From: Haloferax larsenii JCM 13917
GTDB taxonomy: Archaea; Halobacteriota; Halobacteria; Halobacteriales; Haloferacaceae
DNA length: 64,000 nucleotides
Assembly: GCF_000336955.1 (NCBI RefSeq)
Contig: NZ_AOLI01000012.1
Coordinates: 74,358 to 138,357 of the forward strand
Direction of reading: 5' to 3'
The notes beneath the pieces are model-generated. The model was given only the letters and a program-made list of their open reading frames with translations, searched no databases and was not told the origin of the DNA. The position numbers and the translations under genes were made by a program. Below are positions 36,198 through 46,200 of this stretch, in pieces; position 1 is the first letter of the stretch, and the number at the start of each line of letters is the position of its first letter.

Positions 36198-37236
36198 GCA
36201 ACCGTCCGAAGTCGAGGACGCCGTCGGGTACTTCCTCCAGGATATGACCTATCACGGAAAGTCCGACCGAACCCGCGATGCGTACGAGCGCGTCCTCCGG
36301 GAGTTCGAAGCGTTCCTCGGGAACCCATCGCAAAATCCCACCGGGTCGGCGACGGCGGTCGAAGACGCGAGCCACCGCGACTGCATGGCGTGGGTGCACA
36401 CCCTCCGAAATCGTGACGTCGCACCAAGTACGGTCGCGACGTACGCCTCCTATCTACACCGATTCTACGCATATATGGCCCAAATCGGCGTCTTCGACTC
36501 GAACCCGATGAGCCTCGTCGTCGAGGAGATGGACGAGCGAATCGACACCAACCCGGCGCGAAGGGAGGTTTCGGTGCCCGAGATGCGGGGGTTCGTCCGC
36601 CAGATACGGCATCCACTGGACCACGCACTGGTCGTCACGCTCCTCAAGACGGGGATGCGTGTCGGCGAACTCTGTAACCTCGACCTTCGCGACCTCTCAC
36701 TCTCGGTCGATGAACCGCTCGCCGATGTATCGACTCGGGCGGCACTCGACGGTCGCGGCCCGTCGATATACGTCTCCGCAGAGCCGAGTGTTGGAGCGAC
36801 CTCGAACGGTGAGGAGCGAACGGCCTCCAACAAACGAAAGCGCTCGACGGTCGTCCCCGTCGACGACGAATTAGAGACGGTGCTGCTGCGTTGGCTCGCG
36901 ATTCGGCCCGATACGACCTCGCCTGCGGAACCGCTGTTTCTCGGCACCGCATCCGGGTGGGGAACGCGACTGACGCCGGACGCAGTCCACCACGTCGTCA
37001 CCGCTCGCGCCGCCGATTTCGGGTGGTATCGCAAAGGTGGCGACCGAGAAGAGAACGTCACACCCCACTACTTTCGGCACTTCTTCACGACGCACCTCCG
37101 AGACCGAACCGGTGACAGGGGTATCGTCAAGTACCTCCGTGGCGACGTCGGCGGAGACATCATCGACACCTACACCCACAATTGGGGCGATAGAGTGCGC
37201 GAAACGTACGAATCGAACATTTATTCACTACTCTAA
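36187..37236 (+). CDS. tyrosine recombinase / site-specific integrase
   Basis: A 349-residue tyrosine recombinase. The SAM-like core-binding domain covers about residues 10-110 (YFLQDMTYHGKSDRTRDAYE). The catalytic part has the Arg in LLKTGMRVGELCNL, a Lys in KRKRSTVVPVDDEL, the box II HxxR in TPHYFRHFFTTHL and the nucleophile Tyr in IDTYTHNWGD. At the site of the usual GH, the sequence reads LRGDVGG, so that histidine is missing. It cuts and rejoins DNA; its target site is not identified, and no tRNA gene is next to it. Confidence 0.88.
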   Translation: MAAEQPSEVEDAVGYFLQDMTYHGKSDRTRDAYERVLREFEAFLGNPSQNPTGSATAVEDASHRDCMAWVHTLRNRDVAPSTVATYASYLHRFYAYMAQIGVFDSNPMSLVVEEMDERIDTNPARREVSVPEMRGFVRQIRHPLDHALVVTLLKTGMRVGELCNLDLRDLSLSVDEPLADVSTRAALDGRGPSIYVSAEPSVGATSNGEERTASNKRKRSTVVPVDDELETVLLRWLAIRPDTTSPAEPLFLGTASGWGTRLTPDAVHHVVTARAADFGWYRKGGDREENVTPHYFRHFFTTHLRDRTGDRGIVKYLRGDVGGDIIDTYTHNWGDRVRETYESNIYSLL

Positions 37237-37334
37237 GTTGTGAATACTCTGTCTGCATGCCAATAGATAAATTGTATGTCGCTATATCCAATTGTTGGTT
37301 GGTGGGGTTCGCGACTGCGGAGGAAACGTAGAAA

Positions 37335-37358
37335 TGGGGTGTTCGACATCACACCCCA
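37335..37358. other. perfect inverted repeat between recombinase and HEAT-repeat gene
   Basis: TGGGGTGT and ACACCCCA are exact complements, separated by the eight bases TCGACATC, so an 8-bp stem can form. There is no T-run after it, so it is not an obvious terminator. It lies 99 bases beyond the recombinase stop and 53 bases before the HEAT-protein start, so an operator, a recombination site or an RNA hairpin are all possible. Confidence 0.6.
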
Positions 37359-37410
37359 AACCATCGGATTCATTGTAGACGGGAAATATTCCTGACATAC
37401 CGAACTGCCG

Positions 37411-38424
37411 ATGGAAGACGCCAGACAGTCATCTTCAGTCGATTTCCTTACCTCGCTCATTACCGCTGGCGAGTACGGTCAGGTAGTCGAGTCGCTGGAA
37501 GAGTTGGAAGCAGCGACACCCAAAACGCGGAAGCGCACCCTTCGGACGCTCCGAAGCCTTGCAGACGAACAGGCGGGTGTGTTCGACGGCGTCGTTCCGG
37601 CACTCACTCCATTTCTGACCGATGCCGAACGGTCTGTCAGGTTGACGACCGCGAGGCTGCTCGTCACTATCGCAGAATCGAATCCGAACGCAGTCGTCAC
37701 GGTCGCCGAACCGGTTGCAGCCCGTCTCGCAGACGAAGACGAATTCTACTACGTGCGGGCCCGCGCTGCCGAAGTCCTCGGGTACGTTGCACTCGAATAC
37801 CCCGACAAGGTCAGTTCACCGGAGGTCCTCGCCGACCTCCGCGTCGGCCTGTCGTTCGACAAATCCGAAGTCAAAGAGAAACTGGCGAAAGCGATAGAAT
37901 ACGTCGCCGTGGGGAATCCAGAGCGACTTCGCCACCACGTTTCGAGACTCACCGAGCACCTCGACGACGAGAACGAACTCGTTCGATACCACCTCACGAC
38001 AGCACTCGTCGCAGTCGGAACCGAACACCCAGAGCGCCTCAGCGGTGTCACAGCCGCGCTCGCGGAGCGACTGGGTGACGAGAACGCTCACGTCAGAGGC
38101 CGGGCCGCCGAAGCCCTCGGTGTGCTTGCTCGTGAGGGAGTCTACGAGGGGTCGTCGCTGGAGACGACGCTCGAAGCACCCGACCGCGACGATGACTCGT
38201 TCGTCGGCGACCGTGTGCAGTTCGCTCTCGACGCGGTACGAGAAAGTGAGACACTGGAAAGTGACTGTGACGAGTTCGGAACCATCGAGTCCGTACGAAG
38301 GACGACGAGTGAAGCCGTCGATGCGATTCGTTCACCCGAGAGTGACGAAGAATGCCCTCATTGCGGCGTCGCGTTGCCGGAATCCGGGCCGCCGATGTGT
38401 CCGCACTGTGGCGCACCGCGATGA
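37411..38424 (+). CDS. HEAT-repeat protein with C-terminal zinc ribbon
   Basis: A 337-residue protein built mainly from HEAT/ARM-like helical repeats (AAEVLGYVALEYPDKV; LTTALVAVGTEHPERL; AAEALGVLAREGVYEG), with loops such as RSVRLTTARLLV. The last 30 residues hold a zinc ribbon with four cysteines: CPHCGVALPES then CPHCGAPR. Such proteins act as scaffolds. A GAAATATTC element about 26 bases before the ATG indicates a leaderless transcript. No neighbour defines its partner. Confidence 0.8.
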   Translation: MEDARQSSSVDFLTSLITAGEYGQVVESLEELEAATPKTRKRTLRTLRSLADEQAGVFDGVVPALTPFLTDAERSVRLTTARLLVTIAESNPNAVVTVAEPVAARLADEDEFYYVRARAAEVLGYVALEYPDKVSSPEVLADLRVGLSFDKSEVKEKLAKAIEYVAVGNPERLRHHVSRLTEHLDDENELVRYHLTTALVAVGTEHPERLSGVTAALAERLGDENAHVRGRAAEALGVLAREGVYEGSSLETTLEAPDRDDDSFVGDRVQFALDAVRESETLESDCDEFGTIESVRRTTSEAVDAIRSPESDEECPHCGVALPESGPPMCPHCGAPR

Positions 38425-38432
38425 GTTCGCGT

Positions 38433-38449
38433 TTTTGGTTGGCCTAAAA
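38433..38449. promoter_or_regulatory. DtxR-type operator 1 (distal iron box)
   Basis: TTTTGG-TTGG-CCTAAA is a 6-4-6 inverted repeat with one mismatch to the arm TTTAGG/CCTAAA. It lies 55 to 39 bases upstream of the ATG at 38488, just outside the TATA element (ACTATAC, about 38459-38465). Archaeal iron regulators of the DtxR/SirR/Idr group bind this kind of box, so it is read as an operator for iron-dependent control. Confidence 0.7.
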
Positions 38450-38469
38450 TCCATAAGAACTATACATTG

Positions 38470-38485
38470 TTTAGGTCAGCCTAAA
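38470..38485. promoter_or_regulatory. DtxR-type operator 2 (proximal iron box over the start)
   Basis: TTTAGG-TCAG-CCTAAA is an exact 6-4-6 inverted repeat ending two bases before the ATG at 38488. It lies between the TATA element and the start, so a bound regulator would cover the transcription start. With operator 1 it brackets the promoter. Together they strongly suggest repression in high iron of the following gene. Confidence 0.78.
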
Positions 38486-38487
38486 AC

Positions 38488-39726
38488 ATGGAGTGCAGTT
38501 CCAACGACGAGAAGGCGCCGACACGGCGTGACTACGTGAAGTACGGCGGTGCAGTCCTCACAGGAGGGCTTCTCGCTGGCTGTACGAGCGAAGGAGAACA
38601 GGCGACGACGGAGGGGACGGGTACCACCACAGCGGCGTCCACCGAGGCTACGGCTGAAGACGAATCGTATTCAGTACGCATGGCCCCGATGGGAGACGTC
38701 GAGTTCGACTCGGTGCCGGAGAGTGTGTTCACGATACTGAACCACCACACCGACATGGTGCTCGCGCTCGGCCGGGGAAACTCGGTCAACGCACTGCACG
38801 GGCCGGGCTACATCCAATCGCTGTACCAGAAGCTGACACACCATCTCGACGGCGTCTCCATCGACTGGGACGGACTGTACTCCTCGTGGCCACCGTCGAA
38901 AGAGAAGTTGTACGAACTGGACAGCGACGTCCACCTCGCCGACCCAGCGAAGGTAGCGACGGCAGAAGGCTGGGATGAAGACGCTCTCACCGAAATCGAG
39001 CGCAACGTCGGTCCGTGGTTCGGCAACACACTCAGCGGGAGCCACACGGCGCCACCCGAGGGCTGGGCCGACGACTACGAGTACTATCCTCTCTGGGAAA
39101 TCTTCGGCAAGGTCGCTCAGGTCTTTCAGGAGACCCAGCGGTACGAGGCACTCGCTTCCGTCCGCGACTCGATGCTGACCCACATCGAAGAGCACCTTCC
39201 ACCCGAAGGCGAGCGCCCGAGCGCCGCGCTGGTGCTGTTCTCCACGTCTGACGACCGCATCTGGGGGTACAAGATGAACCACCCGGGCTACTACGCCGCG
39301 CACACTCGACCGCTCGGTGCCACAGACGCACTGTCAGCGGCCGTCGGGCCGGGGTACGAGGACGATGGCCGGAACATCACACTGGATTACGAACTCCTCC
39401 TCGAAGCCGACCCGGACGTATTGCTCGTCCTCGGCCCGATGTCGGAGTACCACAACATCGACGAAATCAGAACCTCGCTCGAAAACCACCAGGTCGCGGG
39501 GGAAATCACTGCTGTCGAAGAAGGCCGCGTCTACACCCAAGGAGCGCGGCGACAGGGTCCGATTCTCAATCTGTTCCAGACCGAGATGGCCGCAAAGCAG
39601 CTCTATCCGGACGAGTTCGGTGCGTGGCCCGGCTACGTCGATGGAGAGCCGTACCCGGACATCCCGGAAGAAGAACAACTGTTCGACCGAACGCGAGTCG
39701 CGGATATCGTCAACGGCGATATCTAA
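38488..39726 (+). CDS. iron-siderophore-type ABC substrate-binding lipoprotein
   Basis: A 412-residue exported lipoprotein. MECSSNDEKAPTRRDYVKYGG is a twin-arginine-like start, and LAGCTS is the lipobox, followed by a Thr/Ala-rich linker. The body has the FecB/FepB-type two-lobe plan with a long middle helix; LEADPDVLLVLGPMSEYHNI fits the second lobe. The preceding region has two DtxR boxes, which supports a role in iron or siderophore uptake. No permease or ATPase gene follows, so it would have to use a transporter encoded elsewhere. Confidence 0.82.
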   Translation: MECSSNDEKAPTRRDYVKYGGAVLTGGLLAGCTSEGEQATTEGTGTTTAASTEATAEDESYSVRMAPMGDVEFDSVPESVFTILNHHTDMVLALGRGNSVNALHGPGYIQSLYQKLTHHLDGVSIDWDGLYSSWPPSKEKLYELDSDVHLADPAKVATAEGWDEDALTEIERNVGPWFGNTLSGSHTAPPEGWADDYEYYPLWEIFGKVAQVFQETQRYEALASVRDSMLTHIEEHLPPEGERPSAALVLFSTSDDRIWGYKMNHPGYYAAHTRPLGATDALSAAVGPGYEDDGRNITLDYELLLEADPDVLLVLGPMSEYHNIDEIRTSLENHQVAGEITAVEEGRVYTQGARRQGPILNLFQTEMAAKQLYPDEFGAWPGYVDGEPYPDIPEEEQLFDRTRVADIVNGDI

Positions 39727-40258
39727 CCGAGTCACGAGTCCCGCCTTCCACAGCGACCCCGGCGTGCGCACCCTGGTCGCTGTGTGAAAGCTCGCAGAAA
39801 GCCCGTTCGGGCGAACAAGCGACGTTCGGCTCACCCATCGGTCGTCGGTTCGGAGTCTACCCAACTCCGAGGCGACCGAGGTCGTCTGTTCGATAGTCCA
39901 CGAGCTTTCGAAGACGTCCCCTATCGCTCGAACAACGGACGAGCACCTCGCGGGAGTCCGTGATAGTCCATGCGAAATCGAGACACAGCGGCGACCTATG
40001 TGTCAATATACTTGGTGGTTTTTGAAGGCGTGCATGTCAATTTGTTTTCAACGTTTTTGGAATCTGGCAATCTCAGCTAGTAGCTCCTCACTCGGCCAGC
40101 CACACGGTCGATAACCGGAGCTACAACTGTCTGTGAAACCGAATCTCGAATATTCTCACATCACTGCCGGGAGAGATTGTTTCAGAATACCACCAGCGCA
40201 TACCAACCGTTCAAGTTATATTCTAGACAACGGTATATGGTTCGCCAGTTGATACATC
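39727..40258. other. 532-base gap upstream of the giant surface protein
   Basis: No open frame here looks like a halophile gene. A short perfect hairpin GCCCGTTCGGGC lies at 39801-39812, about 75 bases beyond the binding-protein stop. The right part becomes AT-rich, with TATATTC near 40215-40222 and GGTATATGG near 40231-40238; the latter is about 26 bases before the ATG at 40259 and is the probable TATA element. I see no RNA gene. Confidence 0.55.
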
Positions 40259-43200
40259 ATGAATAATGATAATCGGATAGATTGGAAGCTCGTTTTCACG
40301 CTACTAATAGTTGTTTCGTCCACAGCCACTTTTGCTGGTTTTTACCCGACCGCAGTCGGTGCAACGCCAGAGTATCAGCACCGAATCGCGGGCGGAGACA
40401 TACAAGAAACTCAGTCACTCGCCGGACTTGCAAGGCTCGCCGTGGTGGACGGGCCGGATATCGTATATAGTTCCGCGTCCGTGACACCCGACACACTCTA
40501 CACAGGGAGTGCCATCAACGCCACTGTCACCGTCGAGAACACGGGGAACTCCCAACAGTCCTACAACGCGACCGTGACCGTCGACGGGTCGGTCGTCGCC
40601 TCCAAGACAGGGAGCCTGAACGCAGGCGAGACGACGACCGTTTCGTTCACGAAGACGCTCTGGGACACCGGTGACCGCGACGTCTCGGTTGGAGGACTCG
40701 CCAGCCAAACGGTGACAGTCCAATCGGCGAACGCGAACTTCCACGGTGGGCAGGGGAACCCCGGGTACTATCCAGACCAGTCGGGACCGACCTCGACGCC
40801 CACTGAACTCTGGAATATGACTGACGGAACGCCGATGGTGATGCAACCGACAATCGTCGGCGACACGCTCTATTTTGCCTTCCACGATGGCGGAAAACTC
40901 TACGCGGTCGACCCAACGACTGGTGAGGAGAAGTGGAACGCAACACCGGGTGGGTCCTCCGGGTCGACGTGGACGACACCCGCGTACGCCAACGGTGTAC
41001 TCTTCCTCGGCTCGAACGACTACAAACTCCACGCCATCAACGCGACTGATGGAACCGAACTGTGGAACTACTCGACGCAGACTAACGTCCGGTCTGCACC
41101 CGCAGTCGTCGATGGCGTCGTCTACTTCGGCAGCAACGACGGCAACATGACTGCGGTGAATGCGAGTACTGGCGAGGAACTGTGGTACCACACGCTGTCC
41201 AAGCCCTTTCTCGTTGAATCCAATCCCGCGGTCGTCGATGGGGTCGTCTACTTCGGTGCAGACGACGACAACGTCACGGCGCTGAACGCCACTACCGGCC
41301 AGAGAATCTGGAACTATACGGCTATGGACGAGATACAATCCGACGCGACCGTCGCCAACAACACTGTCTTCATCGGCAGCGATAGCACGTCAGGGACGAC
41401 AAGTGGAGACGGACAAGTCTACGCCCTGAACGCGACTGACGGGTCGCTTCGGTGGAATTACACTATGACTGGAGACGTCGACGGGAGCCCGGTCTACGCC
41501 GACGGAATCCTCTACGCTGGCAGTCGCGGCGGCGACCTCGTCGCACTGAATGCGGCCGACGGAACGAAGGTGTGGAACGTTTCGAGAAGCGACTTCCGCG
41601 GTGCGCCTGTCGTCGCCGGCAACGTCCTCTACATCTCCGATTTCGGAAGCGGAACGGTCTACGCGTTCAATACGAACGATGGAAGCGAACTGTGGCAGTA
41701 CGACTCGCCGACAGCGAATCTCTACCCGACGCCTCTCGCGTGGAACGGTACCCTCTACTACGGCTCTGGCAGCCACTTCTACGCCATCGAGGAGCCCGCA
41801 CCGACGGTTTCGAACGTGAACGCGACCAACCCGTCCGGCCAGAACGTGACGGTTACGTTCGATTCGACCGAATCGCTGTTCGACATCGCGGTCTCGATCA
41901 GCGGGCCGGAGTCCGCGACGCTCACCGAGAGTGACTTCACAGAGACCGGCAGTGGCCCGTACACCTACACGGCCACGTACGAAGGAAGCTCAGACGGGAC
42001 CTACACTGCGACGGTCGACACCGCGGCGAACACGAAAGCAGAGGACGGCGCGAACGGAGAGTCCGACAGCGTCCTCGTCGATACGACCGCCCCGACCGCT
42101 GACGCCGGCACGAACCAGACACTCCCGCTCGGAAGCTGGGTGACATTCGATGCGAGCGGTTCGACTGACACGAACACCGTGTCGAGCTACGTGTGGGACT
42201 TCGGCGACGGAACCACCGCGTCTGGCGCAGTCTACAACCACACCTACCGAGCAGTCGGGACCTACACGGCGACCGTCACTGTCACCGACCAAAGCGGGAA
42301 CACGGACACAGACACAGTCGTCGTGACTGTCGAACAGTCGAACGCGATGTTCCACGGAAGCCTCTCGAACCTCGGATACTACCCGAACGAGACGGGCCCA
42401 ACGTCTGCACCCATCGAGGCGTGGAATATCACGGACGGAACGCCGATGGTGATGCAACCGACAATCGTCGGCGACACGCTCTATTTCGCCTTCCACGATG
42501 GCGGGAAGCTCTACGCGGTCGACCCAACGACTGGTGAGGAGAAGTGGAACGCGACGCCCGGTGGCAGTTCCGGGTCAACGTGGACGACACCCGCGTACGC
42601 CAATGGCGTGCTCTTCCTTGGCTCGAACGACTACAAACTCCACGCCATCAATGCGACTGATGGGTCCGAACTCTGGAATTACTCGACGCAAACCAACGTC
42701 CGGTCTGCACCAGCAGTCGTCGACGGCGTCGTCTACTTCGGCAGCAACGACGGCAACATGACCGCGCTGAACGCGAGTACTGGCGAGGAACTGTGGTACC
42801 ACACGCTGTCTCAGCCTGTGCTCGTCGAGTCAAACCCTGCGGTCGTTGACGGCGTCGTCTACTTCGGGGCCGACGACGACAACGTCACGGCGCTGAACGC
42901 CACCACCGGCCAGAAAATCTGGAACTACACGGCCGTGGACGAGATTCAATCTGACGCGACTGTCGCCAACGACACCGTCTTCATCGGCAGCGATAGCACG
43001 TCAGGGACGACAAGCGGAGACGGGCAAGTCTACGCCCTGAACGCGACTGACGGGTCGCTGCGATGGAATTACACTATGACCGGAGACGTCGACGGGAGCC
43101 CGGTCTACGCCGATGGCACGCTCTACGCAGGCAGTCGTGGCGGCGACCTCGTCGCACTCGACGCCGTAGACGGGAGCAAACTCTGGAACGTTTCGGGAAG

Positions 43201-46200
43201 CGACTTCCGCGGTGCGCCTGTCGTCGCTGGCGACGTCCTCTACATCTCCGACTTCGGAAATGGAACTGTCCACGCCTTCAACGCGACCGACGGAACCGAA
43301 CTGTGGCAGTACGACTCGCCGACAGCGAACCTCTACCCGACGCCTCTCCCGTGGAACGGCACACTCTACTACGGCTCTGTCAGCCACTTCTACGCCCTCA
43401 AAGAGCCGGGCGTGTCGAACTTCTCCGTCTCGAACCCATCGAGTCAGAACGTGACCGTCACGTTCGACACCCACGACCAAATCGTCGATATCTCGATGAC
43501 ACTCAGCGGTGCCGAGTCAGCAACGCTCACCGAGAACGACTTCACTGAGATGGACAACGGCGACGGAACCTACACCTACGGCGCAAACTACGTCGGGAAT
43601 TCCGACGGCACCTACACCGGGACGCTCACCGTGGCAAACGACAGCAGTGGCGACAACAAGGCGTCCGGAAATTCCGACAGCGTCCTCGTCGACACCACGC
43701 CGCCGGCGATTTCGAACTTCAGTGCCACGGAGTCGTCGGGGCAGAACGTGACTATCACGTTCAATTCGAGCGAGCAACTGGGAGGCACACAGGTATCTCT
43801 CAGCGGGCCAGAGTGGACGACGCTCTCGCTCGGAAACTTCACCGAGACCGGCAGTGGTCCGTACACCTACACGGCCACGTACGACGGTTCCAGCAACGGG
43901 ACCTACACTGCGACGCTCGATTCGGCGATGGACGCCGCCAACAACGACGGTGCGTCCAGTGAGTCCGCAAGCGTCTCGATTGGGACCGCGGTCGTTTCGA
44001 GCAGTATCGAGTACGTGTCGGGGTCACAGCCAGACATGAGCAACGTCACGCTGGACGCGTGGTTCAGCAGTGGACTGCTCCAACTGCAAGCGAAGAACGC
44101 CACGGCGAACACCTCGGACTTCAGCACCGAGGCCGACTACGAACTCGCCGGACTCGGAGCCGACTCGACGACAGTCCTCCGAACGAACGTGACCGTCCAG
44201 GGATACACCCCGCGGGCACTCATCGGGAGCGCCCACGACGTGAACTGGACGCGGACGCAGCACCAAAACGGCACGTGGACGCTCTCGATTACCGGCACGC
44301 CAGCCGAAGTGCAGTCGTTCTTCTACGCGAACGGCTCCTCGCCGACTTCGTGGCCGGGAACCATCCAAGCGAACGAGTCGCAGACGGCCGCGCTCACCTT
44401 CGCCGTCGACGACCTCGACGTGCTGTCGAGTACGCACCGCGAGCGACTCAACGGCTCGGTCATGGTGACTGACGCACAGGAGTTCGGGTCGCCGCAGTAC
44501 AACACCTCTGGGACGAACGACAAGGTCGAACTGCGCGTGAAGGCACCGCACTTCACGACGAGCGGCGCGAACAACACCGGCTTCTTCGAGGCCTTCCTGC
44601 CGCAGAAACTCCTCGACGACTGGGGGGTGAACGCGAACCAACTCGCCGGTGAACTGAACGGTGCCTCCCGGACGACGACCATCACCGCCGTCTCGGGCGG
44701 TGGCGCATACGTCGAGTTCGGCATCCACTACTCCGAGGGCGACGCCGCGGTCACTGTCGACAGCACCGCACCCACGGCAGATGCCGGGTTGGACCAGACA
44801 GTCGACGAAGACACCGTGGTGCAGTTCAACGCGAGTAATTCCACCGACAACGTCGCTATCGACTCCTACGAGTGGGACTTCGGCGACGGCTCGAATGCCA
44901 CCGGCGAAAACGTCTCGCACACCTACGCCCAGCCCGGTACCTACACCGTGACCGTCGAGACCGCTGACGCCGCCGGACACAACGACACCGACACCCTCGT
45001 CGTCACAGTCAACGATACGACCGCCCCGACTGCGGACGCGGGGAGCGACCAGACTATCAGCAAGAACAGACCAGTACAGTTCAATGCGAGTGACTCCACC
45101 GACAACGTCGGTATCGTCAACTACCGGTGGGACTACGGCGATGGAAACGGTGCAACCGGCGAGAGTGCCGCGCACGCATACAACACTCCCGGGACCTACA
45201 CCGTCACGCTCACCACCACTGACGCCGCCGGAAACACCGCAAACGACACCGTCGTCGTGACCGTCGTCGACCCGGACAATAATCGGTCCGGCAGTGGAAG
45301 CACCGGGAGCGACGATTCCGACGATGATTCGGAATCAGAACGTTCGGACACGACCGCACCGGAAACCGACGATTCGAAGGACGAACCGGCCGGTGAGAAG
45401 AGCGGAACGAAGGTGCGCGTCGAACGCAAGTCGAGTTCGGACAGGGAAAAGAGCGAATCCGCAGACGTGAAAGTCGAGAACGTGACACCCGGCGTCACCG
45501 TCGAAATCACGTTCGACGAGACGGCGGACTCCGACACCGGAGACCGCGCGAACAACACGTCGAGTACCGACCTCGAAAACAGCACGGCGACGGGGAACCA
45601 GACCAGTACCGGCAACGAGACGGCCGCCGACGCCGGGAACGAAACCGCGAACGCGACCGACCGCCAGCGTCCGGCGAACATCTCCGTGGCGAACATGAAG
45701 ATGAACGTCAGTCGGTCTGGTGACTTCTCGTTGAACGTCACGACGAGAGAGGTTGCGTCTAATTCGAATTCGGACAGCAACGGGCAAGAGACGACGGACC
45801 AAGCCGACTCGACTGGGCCGTCGAACACGACGCGCGGTATGTCCGGCACCGACCGCAAGTTCCTCGAAGAGACCGGCGCGCGACCGGCAGGGTACGTTAT
45901 CGTCGACCACGACGACCTCTCAGACGACAACATCGACGACGTGACGTTCACGTTCCGCGTGAGCAAGGCGTACCTGAGTACGACCGGCGTGGATGCGGAT
46001 TCGGTCGCACTGTACCGCAACGAGACGGTTCGGTGGAACAAACTGTCGACGAGACTCGTCGGAGAGACGGAGACGCAGTACGTCTTCGAGGCCAAGTCGC
46101 CCGGGCTCTCTGAGTTCGTCATCGGCGCGACGGCCCCGGCATTCGAGGTGTCCGAGACGGCGCTGTCGCACGACGAGATGGGTGTCGGCGACGATGCAAC

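Noticed and set aside
39801-39812. GCCCGTTCGGGC hairpin as a terminator of the iron-type binding protein gene
   Set aside because: The stem is short and has no T-run; haloarchaeal terminators are usually T-rich, so this may be chance.
44024-45175. 383-codon open frame on the minus strand inside the giant surface protein gene
   Set aside because: It lies wholly antisense to a gene with clear PKD and propeller domains and shows no motif of its own.
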